Shown here: positions 50,538 through 59,259 of the stretch, piece by piece
Layout of the letters: the number at the start of each line of letters is the position of its first letter
Position numbering within the stretch: position 1 is the first letter of the stretch
Assembly (NCBI GenBank): GCA_934317215.1
Contig: CAKREH010000002.1
Span: forward strand, 1-64,000
DNA length: 64,000 bases
Origin: an uncultured Roseburia sp.
Lineage (GTDB): Bacteria > Bacillota > Clostridia > Lachnospirales > Lachnospiraceae
Reading direction: 5' to 3'
Translations under genes and position numbers: made by a program
Notes under the pieces: model-generated
What the model saw: only the letters and a program-made list of their open reading frames with translations
What the model was told of the DNA's origin: nothing
Database searches by the model: none

Positions 50538-50892
50538 GTACTTCTTTCACGCTTATTCCAAGCTGTTCAAATACAGGAATAATCTTTTGAAACTCTTCTG
50601 CCATTGCAGCATCCTCATTTTTGCTGATTGCCTGTCCCAAAGCTGCTACTGCTGCATTAAAGCTTTCCTTATTCACACGCTCTGTACCTTCATTCAATGT
50701 CTCCATCGTACCATTTACAACCTGAATTTCCCAGTTGATCGCATCTATGATTGCCTTTAAAAATTTATCTGTATCATCCAGACGCTGTCCGGATAATTCC
50801 TTTACAATGATCTTCATGTTCTTTACCAGACGCTCGTTGAATTCTCCTAAAACTTCCAGTGCCTCTAATTGTTCTTTTCTGTTATCTTCCAT
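50530..50892 (-). CDS. Unknown all-helical 120-residue protein
   Basis: I do not recognise this acidic protein. It is predicted fully helical with heptad-like stretches (EQLEALEVLGEFNERLVKNM, DTDKFLKAIIDAINWEIQVV, FQKIIPVFEQLGISVKEVLV). No membrane or signal segment is visible. It lies between the glycosyltransferases and pseB and shares the size and helical character of flagellar export chaperones and of the 94-residue protein at 57884. A chaperone or scaffold for flagellin glycosylation is possible but unsupported by any motif. Confidence 0.6.
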   Translation of the reverse strand: MEDNRKEQLEALEVLGEFNERLVKNMKIIVKELSGQRLDDTDKFLKAIIDAINWEIQVVNGTMETLNEGTERVNKESFNAAVAALGQAISKNEDAAMAEEFQKIIPVFEQLGISVKEVLV

Positions 50893-50960
50893 GATTATTC
50901 TCCCTTTCCTGTCCTCCAGACATTACATATATTATTTATCGGTATAAATCCACAAAATCA

Positions 50961-51980
50961 TTAGTCGTACAGTGTCCTCATAAACTCTTCCAGCGATTCT
51001 TTTGTCATTCCCTGCTTTGCTAATCTGTATAACTGCATTTGTTTTGGTATCATTTTCTCATATATAGAATTCTCAAAATCAGGGACTTCCTGTTTTACCG
51101 TGTTTTCCAGCTCCCCATACAGATCCATTGTCATCAAAAATCCGCGCTGTCTTGCAAAATATAAGGTTTCATAAAAATATGTATGTAGGAAATACAATTT
51201 AATCTCTTCATAAAAACTTCGAAAAAATGAAGTCTGTTTCATAAAATTCCATACCGCAAGCTGTACCTGCATATGCATGCGCAATGTATTCATCTGCTCC
51301 ATGTCACTATACATTGTGCCATGCTCATTCTGGCGGTAAAAATAAAATTTATCGCTCATGACCACATATCTGGTTCCATAAAACAACAGCGGATATACAA
51401 ATAACGGTTCTTCATAAATCATATGTTCTGCATATTTCACGCCTGCATTTTCAAGAAGCTCCCTGCGGTATAACTTATTCCAGCAGCCATAAGTTATTTT
51501 TTCACTCATAAGAAATTTCTTTCGTTCCTCTTCCGATGATATTATAATCACCTCATCAGAAACAGTGCGGTTTGCAGACACAGCTCCCAGCCTATCTGTA
51601 TAATACGAATACTCAAACTGAACAATATCTGCATCTGTTTCTTTCGCCTTGCGATACACCTTTCCGAGGAAATCCTCTGAAACAAAATCATCGGCATCTA
51701 CAAACGCAACATATTCTCCTGTCGCATAGGAAAGTGCTACATTCCTTGCTCCGCCCTGCCGCATATTTTCCTCTAAATGAATCACCATAATGTCTTTGGG
51801 ATATGCCTTCTCAAATTCCTGCAGCATACTCCAGGTTGCTCCATCATCTGTCGAGGCATCATCCACAAAAATTAATTCCAGCTCTGCCATTCCGATTGTC
51901 TGACCTGCCAGCGTCAAAAAACACTTCGGCAGCCATTTTACTGCATTATAACACGGAACTATCACACTTATCTTTTTCAT
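50961..51980 (-). CDS. GT2 glycosyltransferase
   Basis: This 339-residue family 2 glycosyltransferase has a GT-A domain: ISVIVPCYNAVKWLPKCF, FVDDASTDDG, NMRQGGARNVALSYATGEY and FVDADDFVSEDF (DXD region), then YGCWNKLYRREL and IYEEPLFVYPLL. It resembles capsule and teichoic-acid-type GT2 enzymes. Its start overlaps the preceding glycosyltransferase by 35 bases, so the two are coupled. It probably extends the flagellar or surface glycan. A helical C-terminus may contact membrane or partner. Confidence 0.88.
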   Translation of the reverse strand: MKKISVIVPCYNAVKWLPKCFLTLAGQTIGMAELELIFVDDASTDDGATWSMLQEFEKAYPKDIMVIHLEENMRQGGARNVALSYATGEYVAFVDADDFVSEDFLGKVYRKAKETDADIVQFEYSYYTDRLGAVSANRTVSDEVIIISSEEERKKFLMSEKITYGCWNKLYRRELLENAGVKYAEHMIYEEPLFVYPLLFYGTRYVVMSDKFYFYRQNEHGTMYSDMEQMNTLRMHMQVQLAVWNFMKQTSFFRSFYEEIKLYFLHTYFYETLYFARQRGFLMTMDLYGELENTVKQEVPDFENSIYEKMIPKQMQLYRLAKQGMTKESLEEFMRTLYD

Positions 51981-53589
51981 CGATCTGCCTTTCCTTTAAG
52001 ATACTCATAAACTGCTCAGCACGTTTCTTCCAGGTATGTTCTTTGCTTGTTTTTGCTTTCCCATTCTGTGCAATTTCACAACGCAGTGCATCATTTTGCA
52101 ACAGCTCCCTTATCCTGTCCGGAAGCTTTTGTCGTTCTGCAAGGGAAAAAGAGACGAGTTCTTTCTGCGTATATTTTCCCTTTAAATAAGTTGTATCATC
52201 TGTTACCAAAACTGCTCCTGCCAGCATAATATTTGCCATACGCTCTGTAAATCCACCCTTATGCCATGACATAATGTTTAAGGAAAGCTTCGACTGCTTC
52301 CATATATCAAGACTTTCTCCTACCGTTACATTCGGATGACATATCAGACCCGGATACTGGTTTAATGGACAATTTTCCCAGCTATCTCCAAATACATCCA
52401 CACGTATTCCATTCTCTAAGATTTCCCTCAGCACACGATCTCTGTAATAATGCATGACACAATAAATGACACGGCGCAATTCATAGAGCAGATTTAAAAA
52501 CTCTTCATCCGACAATTTTATCCCACGTTTTTCTAATACTGCTTCTAATGCAAGTTCCGCAGTATATGTCGGATTTTTACGCATGGTAAGCAAAAAATCA
52601 TTTGCCAGAAAACGCTTATTTCTTTCCTTCTGATGTATGAGCAGTACCTCATTCCAGTAATTCCCATACGTGCCGATAAATGTCAGATCGTAGATGCGTT
52701 CTTGTGTCTGCCCCTGACTTGTCATTCCCGCCGGTGGAAAAAGTAGTGCTTTCTGCTTCAGATAGCGCTCTGTAAATGCCACATAATTCATATCGTGCGT
52801 TAAAATATAAAAATCAGCATAGTGCTGCTTCATATGCTGTAACATCCACACCGGATGATCAAATACAAAGTTATATTTCGGACCATAAAAATATTCATGC
52901 AGATAATGAATCCCATCTTGCATTTTAATAGAAAACAAATATGTCTGCACACCGATAACTGCCTGAAAATGTTGATACATATACTGTGTCAATGCTGTCA
53001 GCTCATTCTCCTTACAGTCAAAGTAAACCACTTTTCTTCCTGCCTGTGTCAAAGCATTTCCGAACTGATCTGCAAATACATTTAACACGTTATGACAGAT
53101 ATCATCTCCACGATAAATTAAAATCGGACTACTTCCCTCTGCGATCTTCCAATACTTATTTTTCTTTGCTATCATCTGCTCAAGATATGCGATTGTAACT
53201 GCCTCTCTTGCATTACTTGCCGCCTCAGTTATAAGCGCCGTGACAACATCATCTAATAATCCCAGTTCCTGTAGTTTCTGGCTATATCTCCCAGCCACAT
53301 AACAATCTGCTTTCCACCCATATTTCAGCAACACATCCGGTTCATCATCCTCAAGCAAGACATATTCCCTGCCCTGCTCCGGCTGTTCTTCTGTGAATAC
53401 TACCGGCTTCTCCCATGCTACACGGATCAGCAGTTCATATTTCCTCTTTGCCTGCAAATATGGATTAATCCCGCCAGCTTCAATTAAAAGCTGCCTGTCA
53501 AGCAGAATCTGTCCCGCACATATCGTTTCGTCCAGTAAAATCTCCAGTCCGGAAATTCCATCTGACGCCTGCTTTAACACTCTTCTCAT
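51946..53589 (-). CDS. CgeB/DUF3880-like glycosyltransferase
   Basis: From the ATG at 53589 the protein has about 547 residues; the longer frame to 53739 is rejected because it crosses a divergent promoter and gene. The start follows AAAGGTAAG. Residues 1-110 include a GT2-tail-like region (LIEAGGINPYLQAKRKYELL). Then a DUF3880-like part (PILIYRGDDICHNVLNVFAD, YNFVFDHPVWMLQHM, LPPAG-type loop) and a glycosyltransferase-1-like C-terminus (VTVGESLDIWKQSKLSLNIM, GFTERMANIMLAGAVLVTDD). The same C-terminal motif is in the two plus-strand genes next door. Sugar unknown. Confidence 0.8.
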   Translation of the reverse strand: MRRVLKQASDGISGLEILLDETICAGQILLDRQLLIEAGGINPYLQAKRKYELLIRVAWEKPVVFTEEQPEQGREYVLLEDDEPDVLLKYGWKADCYVAGRYSQKLQELGLLDDVVTALITEAASNAREAVTIAYLEQMIAKKNKYWKIAEGSSPILIYRGDDICHNVLNVFADQFGNALTQAGRKVVYFDCKENELTALTQYMYQHFQAVIGVQTYLFSIKMQDGIHYLHEYFYGPKYNFVFDHPVWMLQHMKQHYADFYILTHDMNYVAFTERYLKQKALLFPPAGMTSQGQTQERIYDLTFIGTYGNYWNEVLLIHQKERNKRFLANDFLLTMRKNPTYTAELALEAVLEKRGIKLSDEEFLNLLYELRRVIYCVMHYYRDRVLREILENGIRVDVFGDSWENCPLNQYPGLICHPNVTVGESLDIWKQSKLSLNIMSWHKGGFTERMANIMLAGAVLVTDDTTYLKGKYTQKELVSFSLAERQKLPDRIRELLQNDALRCEIAQNGKAKTSKEHTWKKRAEQFMSILKERQIDEKDKCDSSVL

Positions 53590-53604
53590 AAACTTACCTT
53601 TTTC

Positions 53605-53653
53605 TTGTAAACCTTTTGTTAAATAGTATATAATACCTCTATAGAATTTGCAA
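53605..53653. promoter_or_regulatory. Overlapping divergent promoters
   Basis: Minus strand: TTGCAA (53648-53653), 17 bases, TATACT (53625-53630), for the gene at 51946. Plus strand: TTGTAA (53605-53610), 18 bases, TATAAT (53629-53634), for the gene at 53677. The two -10 regions share bases, so the promoters should compete. Confidence 0.6.
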
Positions 53654-53676
53654 ACCAACGGAAAGGTTATAAATAC

Positions 53677-54867
53677 ATGAACATTCTCATTTACCGCTAC
53701 GGAAGCATCTGCGAACCTGATGTGATCAAGGGTTTCCAAACCCTCGGAAATACTGTAACTGAGATTACAGAAGAAATCTATAATAAAGATTTTTCACCAG
53801 CAGACGGAATTCAATTATTAAAAAAAGAACTTTTTGCACATACCTATGATTTTGTTTTCAGCATCAACTTTTATCCTTTTATATCAGAAGTATGCAACAT
53901 TTTTCAGATCCGGTATATCTGCTGGACAGTTGATTGTCCTGTGATGGAGCTTTACTCTAATTCCGTCCGCAATCCATGGAACCGTATTTTCATGTTTGAC
54001 AAAGCCCAATATGATGAATTTCACAGCAAAAATCCGGACTGCATCTTCCATTTTCCGCTTGCCAGTAGTCCGGCACGCTGGGAATCTGTCATTTCAAAAG
54101 CCACGCCAAAAGATATCCGGCGCTATTCCTGTGATGTATCTTTTGTCGGTTCACTTTACACTGAAAAAAGCTCTTACCGGCGTCTGAAAAATGCGCCTGA
54201 TTATCTGACCGGATACTTAGACGGGCTGATGTCTGCCCAGCAAAAAATTTATGGCTATTACTTCGTTGAAGAAGTCCTGCCCGACTCTGTTATTGAAGAT
54301 TTTAAAAAGAATTTTCCAGGATTTTATACTGCTCCGGAAAATTCCTTCTGTACCGACCGTGCAGCTTTCGCACAGCTCTACTTAGGTGCAGAAATCTCCG
54401 CACGTGAACGGGTGTCTGCCATGAATGTCCTCGGCTCCCATTTTTCTGTGGATTTATATACCGGTAGCGATACCAGAGGTCTCCCTGTACATAATAATGG
54501 ACTTGCCAAAACATTAACCGAAATGCCCCTGATCTTTCACTACAGCAAGATCAATCTGAACATTACTTCAAAATCTATCCGTACCGGTCTTCCGCTCCGC
54601 ATTTTTGACATTTTAGGATGCGGCGGCTTCTGTCTGACCAATTATCAGGCTGAACTGGCTGATTATTTTACCATCGGCTCTGACTTAGACTGCTATACCT
54701 GCGAGGAAGAACTGGTAGAAAAGACAGCCCACTATCTGTCCCATGAAGAAGAACGTGCCCAGATCGCACGAAATGGCCTTGAAACTGTAAAAAAATACTA
54801 TAATTACCCGGAGCGTCTGCTTGAAATGCTTTCGCTCGCCTACGGACTGAAAGAAGGAAATTCATGA
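53677..54867 (+). CDS. CgeB/DUF3880-family glycosyltransferase
   Basis: This 396-residue protein has an N-terminal DUF3880-like half (YDFVFSINFYPFISEVCNIF, YICWTVDCPVMELYSN, DVSFVGSLYTEKSSY) and a C-terminal glycosyltransferase-1-like half (INLNITSKSIRTGLPLRIFD, GCGGFCLTNYQAELADYF). CgeB relatives glycosylate spore-coat or surface proteins. It is one of only three annotated plus-strand genes here and overlaps the next paralogue by 4 bases (ATGA). Its position beside Maf and flagellin suggests flagellar glycan extension. GGAAAGG precedes the ATG. Confidence 0.82.
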   Translation: MNILIYRYGSICEPDVIKGFQTLGNTVTEITEEIYNKDFSPADGIQLLKKELFAHTYDFVFSINFYPFISEVCNIFQIRYICWTVDCPVMELYSNSVRNPWNRIFMFDKAQYDEFHSKNPDCIFHFPLASSPARWESVISKATPKDIRRYSCDVSFVGSLYTEKSSYRRLKNAPDYLTGYLDGLMSAQQKIYGYYFVEEVLPDSVIEDFKKNFPGFYTAPENSFCTDRAAFAQLYLGAEISARERVSAMNVLGSHFSVDLYTGSDTRGLPVHNNGLAKTLTEMPLIFHYSKINLNITSKSIRTGLPLRIFDILGCGGFCLTNYQAELADYFTIGSDLDCYTCEEELVEKTAHYLSHEEERAQIARNGLETVKKYYNYPERLLEMLSLAYGLKEGNS

Positions 54868-56021
54868 AGATATTATTTCTTGACTCCCCTGCATTTGCCA
54901 AGGAAGATATGTTAGACGCATTCCGTGCATGCTATCTTACCTGTGATTTATTTATGCATGACGATTACCACGAAAGACAAAGTGCCAATTTTGAAACAGC
55001 TTTTTTTAAAGCCGTTGAAAGCAATGACTATGATTTTGTATTTTCTTTTAATTATTATCCAATCTTGTCGCGCTGCTGTCAGAAAAAGAACCTGAAATAC
55101 GTTTCTTATGTGTATGACAGTCCGCTTGTTGCTTTGTATTCCTGTACCCTGATCAATCCCTGTAATTATGTCTTTTTATTTGACAAAGCAACTTATCTGA
55201 CATTTCGCAACGCTGGCATATCAACAGTATACTATTTACCTCTTGCTGCAAATGTAAAGCGGCTGACATCACTTGTCTGCCCAGAGACTGTGAAAAAGAA
55301 AATATCCGCTGATGTCTCTTTCGTTGGCTCTCTTTATAATGAAGATCACAATTTTTATGACAGATTAGATAATATCTCCGACTATACCAGAGGATATTTA
55401 GACTCCATTATGGCGGCGCAGCAGCAGGTTTATGGTTATTCATTTCTCGAAGAGCTGCTGACACCGCAGATATTAGATGACCTTCAAAAATGTATTCCAT
55501 ATAGACCAATGGCAGATGGAACAGAAAGTGCTGCCTATGTATACGCAAATTATTTTCTCTGCCGTAAGATCACCAGCAATGAAAGACTTGCTCTCTTAAA
55601 AGCAGTCTCCGAAAAATTTCACTTAAAACTATACACGCACCATCCTGCAAAAGAAATTCCAAAAGCAGAATATATCGGTCCTGTTGATTACTATAGTACT
55701 ATGCCGCTCATATTTCAAAACAGCCGCATCAATGTAAATATTACCTTAAAAAGCATCCAGACCGGTATTCCACTGCGCTGCATGGATATTATGGGAAGCG
55801 GTGGTTTTCTACTTTCTAATTTTCAAAATGACTTTCTAGATTATTTTGTACCTGGCGAAGACTTTGTTTATTATGAAAGTGCCGATGACTTTTTGTCTAA
55901 AATCTCCTACTATCTGTCTCACGAAACAGAACGGAAACAAATCACTATCAACTGCACAGAAAAAATGCGCGATGCCCATACTTTTGAGCACCGCGTTCAT
56001 AACATTTTAAACACACTGTAA
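54864..56021 (+). CDS. CgeB/DUF3880-family glycosyltransferase, paralogue
   Basis: This 385-residue tandem paralogue of the gene at 53677 shares YDFVFSFNYYPILSRCCQKK, YVYDSPLVALYSCTLINP, DVSFVGSLYNEDHNFYDRL, INVNITLKSIQTGIPLRCMD and GSGGFLLSNFQNDFLDYF. The two differ throughout, so the duplication is old and their sugars may differ. Translation is coupled by a 4-base overlap. Its stop at 56021 is three bases from the stop of the convergent Maf gene, leaving no room for a terminator. Confidence 0.82.
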   Translation: MKILFLDSPAFAKEDMLDAFRACYLTCDLFMHDDYHERQSANFETAFFKAVESNDYDFVFSFNYYPILSRCCQKKNLKYVSYVYDSPLVALYSCTLINPCNYVFLFDKATYLTFRNAGISTVYYLPLAANVKRLTSLVCPETVKKKISADVSFVGSLYNEDHNFYDRLDNISDYTRGYLDSIMAAQQQVYGYSFLEELLTPQILDDLQKCIPYRPMADGTESAAYVYANYFLCRKITSNERLALLKAVSEKFHLKLYTHHPAKEIPKAEYIGPVDYYSTMPLIFQNSRINVNITLKSIQTGIPLRCMDIMGSGGFLLSNFQNDFLDYFVPGEDFVYYESADDFLSKISYYLSHETERKQITINCTEKMRDAHTFEHRVHNILNTL

Positions 56022-56023
56022 CA

Positions 56024-57865
56024 TTACTCATCTTTCATAATAATTTCATCAAAGTCCTCTAAAAAAAGCTTTGCTCCCTTCTGATAACCTTTCAGTAAAG
56101 CAAGGCTTTTTTCAATTAGTTGTTCTGGTGTAAGATTTTCCTCTGCATAAATAGTATCTCCTATTTCATACTCCTCAGTATATGCATATCCAGAAATATA
56201 TTCCAATACAGGACTATCTTGTAACACTTTATTTAATTCTGTTAATTTACGAAGCTGCTCTATAATTTGAACCGACTTTCCATTATCCCTCTCTGTTTCT
56301 AATAAAACTTTTTCCTGCTCCTCAATCACCTTCTCCACATCTTTCAAAAATGTAACCGTACCTTTTCTCATTTCCTGTAGTTTTTTTTCTAATTTTTTTT
56401 TCTGTTCTTCTGAAAACATTGTGGGAATATGTTCTTCTATTTGATGCATATCGAAGTTCTGTATACATTCTGTGGCAATCACTTCTTCCAACGTACTAAT
56501 CTCCGTTCCCTCTATTTTAGCCCCGCCTTCCGTTGCATCAATTACCCTGACAACATCTTTATTCATACGAATTGCCTTTTCAAACCATTGCTTATAAAAC
56601 CACATTTGGAAATCCGTTTGTAATATTGTTCCGTCAATTCCCTCTACTTCCACAATATGTCTCTTTTTTATATATTTCTCATTTGATTCAACTCTTGCAC
56701 CTTTCGTATGTGAAATGCCCCCTGTAAAAGCTAAATCCTGACCAATCAATACAATTTTTCGGAAACCAAGATATAAAGCCAACATATATGCCTCTGTTGA
56801 TACAGAACCACCGGAATTTATGCCTGGCAGCCAATAGCCTAATGCATCTTTTAAACTATCTTCCCACATTTTTCCATAATCACCATAATAAAATATATGT
56901 CTGGCATACTTCTCTATTAATATCGGATTTGATGATTGATTACAAAACCAATAAATATCGCTTAAATCAAGATCTGTAAAAAACCTTTCAGGAGACCGGG
57001 GATCAACACTACAAAGCATATCCGGACACACTCCTGCCTGCAGAACAGTACGCACAGAAGCATCCACTGCAATAATTACTGCCTTTCCCTGCGATTTTTT
57101 CAGAAAATGTATATTTTTATCCAAAGATGGTCCAGCAGACACTATAATTACTGGTATATCCGTCAAATCATAAACACTCAATTTTTCTTTCAATTGTTCG
57201 ATATTGGAATATCGTAGCATATTCTTCATATGATACAGCCGATGTTGCGATATTGAACGGTTAAACGTCTCATGCGTTGCTTTATTTACAGTAGCATACT
57301 GCATGCGTTCCAATACATTATCCATAAATTTCTCACATTCCATATGATAAATGATATCATATCCCGGTAAAATGCAAAATTCAAGTAACTTTATTCTTGT
57401 ATATTCCACGAGCTGCTGTAATATAAAATCTATATTTTTTTGTACCTCTGGAAAATATATTAATAATCTTTCATCTTTCATAAGCTCTGTCAAATCAAAA
57501 TTATGGCATGCTAACGCAAATTGTTTCAAATCCGGTTCACAAATAATTAATAAATTTGTATCATCACTTTTTTTCAATAGCTCTCGAACACATCTTCCAT
57601 CTGAAAATCCAAAAATAAAATACACACCATATAACCGGATATCGTAGCGTCTGGAATATATCTCTGCTGCTGCCTGTGGATCCAGACGGCTGTTTAAAAA
57701 CCACTTTCTTCCCTGATGCATTTTATATAAAACTTTCTGTCCCTGCGATGTCTCTGCAATCCCAATGTCATCACTTTTATTTTCCATTTGAATTTCTTTT
57801 ATTTTTTTTGCTACATCAGGATATTTTTCCCCTAAAAAAGCCATATTTTTTTCAATCAATTCCAT
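56024..57865 (-). CDS. Maf-type flagellin glycosyltransferase (DUF115/MAF_flag10)
   Basis: This 613-residue protein is a motility associated factor, the transferase that puts a nonulosonic acid on flagellin in the cytoplasm. Visible motifs are YFIFGFSDGRCVRELL (N-terminal domain), IIVSAGPSLDKNIHFLKK (about 240), SVDPRSPERFF, LPGINSGGSVSTEAYMLAL and LIGQDLAFTGGISHTKG. The C-terminal 150 residues are helical and charged. With a full set of pse genes bar pseH in the window, CMP-pseudaminic acid is the likely donor and the flagellin at 58240 the likely acceptor. Confidence 0.9.
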   Translation of the reverse strand: MELIEKNMAFLGEKYPDVAKKIKEIQMENKSDDIGIAETSQGQKVLYKMHQGRKWFLNSRLDPQAAAEIYSRRYDIRLYGVYFIFGFSDGRCVRELLKKSDDTNLLIICEPDLKQFALACHNFDLTELMKDERLLIYFPEVQKNIDFILQQLVEYTRIKLLEFCILPGYDIIYHMECEKFMDNVLERMQYATVNKATHETFNRSISQHRLYHMKNMLRYSNIEQLKEKLSVYDLTDIPVIIVSAGPSLDKNIHFLKKSQGKAVIIAVDASVRTVLQAGVCPDMLCSVDPRSPERFFTDLDLSDIYWFCNQSSNPILIEKYARHIFYYGDYGKMWEDSLKDALGYWLPGINSGGSVSTEAYMLALYLGFRKIVLIGQDLAFTGGISHTKGARVESNEKYIKKRHIVEVEGIDGTILQTDFQMWFYKQWFEKAIRMNKDVVRVIDATEGGAKIEGTEISTLEEVIATECIQNFDMHQIEEHIPTMFSEEQKKKLEKKLQEMRKGTVTFLKDVEKVIEEQEKVLLETERDNGKSVQIIEQLRKLTELNKVLQDSPVLEYISGYAYTEEYEIGDTIYAEENLTPEQLIEKSLALLKGYQKGAKLFLEDFDEIIMKDE

Positions 57866-57883
57866 CTACCGCTATATTCTCCC

Positions 57884-58168
57884 TTAATATTTTTCCTGAT
57901 AAACAAACTGCACAAAAATCACTGATTTTTCCATCAGACAATCTGCCATTCCTAACACATCTTGATGTTGATACGCTTCAACTAATTCTTTTAACATCAA
58001 TAATGCAAACTTTCCACAACTGTCTGTTTGCTCCTGTGTCAGATTTTGCAGCATACTCTGGAATAATACTAACAACTCCGCTACTGCAGCAATTCCTTCC
58101 TGTTCATGATTCTGATACAGTAGTTCTGCCGTTTCCTGTATTTTGTTTATTACATCATTTTCCTTCAT
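57884..58168 (-). CDS. Small helical protein next to flagellin, unknown
   Basis: This 94-residue, acidic, all-helical protein (NKIQETAELLYQNHEQEGIA, VAELLVLFQSMLQNL, LLMLKELVEAYQHQDVLGMA) is between the Maf gene and the flagellin terminator. No family is recognised. Its size, lack of signal and place suggest a cytoplasmic helper of flagellin or Maf, perhaps FliS/FlgN-like. It resembles the 120-residue protein at 50530 in pattern, for example a long helix and a final VFVQFVYQEKY-like end, but I cannot claim homology. Confidence 0.6.
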   Translation of the reverse strand: MKENDVINKIQETAELLYQNHEQEGIAAVAELLVLFQSMLQNLTQEQTDSCGKFALLMLKELVEAYQHQDVLGMADCLMEKSVIFVQFVYQEKY

Positions 58169-58195
58169 TATTGTCTCACTTTTCCATTATGTTTT

Positions 58196-58227
58196 CAAAA
58201 AAAAACCGGCAGATACCTGCCGGTTTT
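58196..58227 (-). terminator. Flagellin transcription terminator
   Basis: ACCGGCAG-N4-CTGCCGGT forms a perfect 8-bp GC-rich stem (extended by A/T pairs to about 14) at 58203-58224, just after the flagellin stop, with a T-run on the minus strand. Very strong intrinsic terminator, as expected for a highly expressed gene. Confidence 0.9.
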
Positions 58228-58239
58228 TTGTAGTTCAGA

Positions 58240-59052
58240 TTACTGTAACAGAGATAATACACCCTGAGTAGACTGGTTAGCCTGAGCAAGCATAGACTGT
58301 CCTGCCTGAGCAAGAATGTTGTTCTTGCTATATGTAACCATCTCTTCAGCCATATCTGTATCACGGATACGAGACTCAGCAGAAGATGTATTCTCAGAAA
58401 TGTTATCCAAGTTAGAAATAGTATGCTCTAAACGGTTCTGTAATGCACCTAAGTATGAACGCTGTGAAGAAACTTTAGAAATAGCTGCCTGTACTTTTGT
58501 CATTGCGCTACCAGCTGATGTAAATGTACTCATCTTTAAGCCATTAATACCAAGATTTCCTGAGCTCATCGCATCAATACTGATTGTGATTGCCTGTCCA
58601 GCAAGAGAACCAACCTGAAGGCTCTTTCCAGTAAATGTACCATCGATCAGATTCTGTGTATTGAATGCTGTTGTAGAAGAGATTCTGTTAATCTCAGATG
58701 TTAACTGATCAATCTCTGCCTGGATAGCATTTCTATCAGAAGATGTATTGGTATCGTTTGCTGCCTGTGTTGATAACTCATTCATACGCTGTAAGATAGA
58801 ATGTGTCTCAGATAATGCACCCTCAGCAACCTGGATTAAGGAAACACCGTCCTGTGCGTTATCAGAAGCTTTATTTAAGCCACGAACCTGACTTCTCATC
58901 TTCTCAGAAATTGTTAAACCAGCTGCATCATCTGCTGCACGGTTGATCTTATAACCAGATGATAATTTCTCTGAAGATTTTGCCTGTGCGCTTGTTGTGA
59001 CTCCTAACATTCTGTTCGCATTTGCTGCGGTCATATTGTGCTGTACTACCAT
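58240..59052 (-). CDS. hag: Flagellin
   Basis: This 270-residue filament subunit has the canonical ends: N-terminal D0/D1 (MVVQHNMTAANANRMLGV, SSGYKINRAADDAAGLTISE) and C-terminal D1/D0 (NRLEHTISNLDNISENTSSA, NILAQAGQSMLAQANQSTQG ending LSLLQ). The variable centre is only about 60 residues (150-210), Ser/Thr-rich, giving few exposed sites for glycosylation. It is shorter than Bacillus Hag (about 304). A sigma-D promoter, a CsrA-type leader and a strong terminator frame it. It is probably the acceptor of the Maf transferase at 56024. Confidence 0.95.
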   Translation of the reverse strand: MVVQHNMTAANANRMLGVTTSAQAKSSEKLSSGYKINRAADDAAGLTISEKMRSQVRGLNKASDNAQDGVSLIQVAEGALSETHSILQRMNELSTQAANDTNTSSDRNAIQAEIDQLTSEINRISSTTAFNTQNLIDGTFTGKSLQVGSLAGQAITISIDAMSSGNLGINGLKMSTFTSAGSAMTKVQAAISKVSSQRSYLGALQNRLEHTISNLDNISENTSSAESRIRDTDMAEEMVTYSKNNILAQAGQSMLAQANQSTQGVLSLLQ

Positions 59053-59060
59053 AATTCATT

Positions 59061-59094
59061 TCCTCCTTGAATTTACTGCAGCTTCCATGCTGCA
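59061..59094 (-). promoter_or_regulatory. Putative CsrA-binding leader of flagellin
   Basis: On the minus strand TGCAGC-ATGGAA-GCTGCA (59077-59094) forms a 6-bp hairpin whose loop shows AUGGA, and the ribosome site AAGGAGGAA (59061-59068 core) has a second GGA. Bacillus hag has the same two-site plan, bound by CsrA and released by FliW. csrA and fliW are not in the window; the role is inferred. Confidence 0.5.
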
Positions 59095-59179
59095 TCGTCT
59101 TTTATTGTGTTGCATTCCTGCCCAGCCGTACGCTCTGGTGTGGTCTGCTTTCAAGTAACACTTTGTTTACTTATTATTT

Positions 59180-59206
59180 ATATCGGACATTGTCTCCGAT
59201 ACTTTA
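59180..59206 (-). promoter_or_regulatory. Sigma-D (sigma-28) promoter of flagellin
   Basis: Minus-strand TAAA (59203-59206), 15 bases, TCCGATAT (59180-59187) is close to the TAAA-N15-GCCGATAA consensus. It gives a leader of about 120 bases before the flagellin ATG at 59052, enough for the hairpin at 59077. Confidence 0.85.
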
Positions 59207-59259
59207 TAGTAAAAAAAAATTTTTTTCTTTTTTCTATCATTAAACTTTCTATCATTAAC

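Noticed and set aside
53590..53739. Longer N-terminus for the glycosyltransferase at 51946
   Set aside because: It would run across two good promoters and overlap the divergent gene at 53677; the ATG at 53589 has a good ribosome site.
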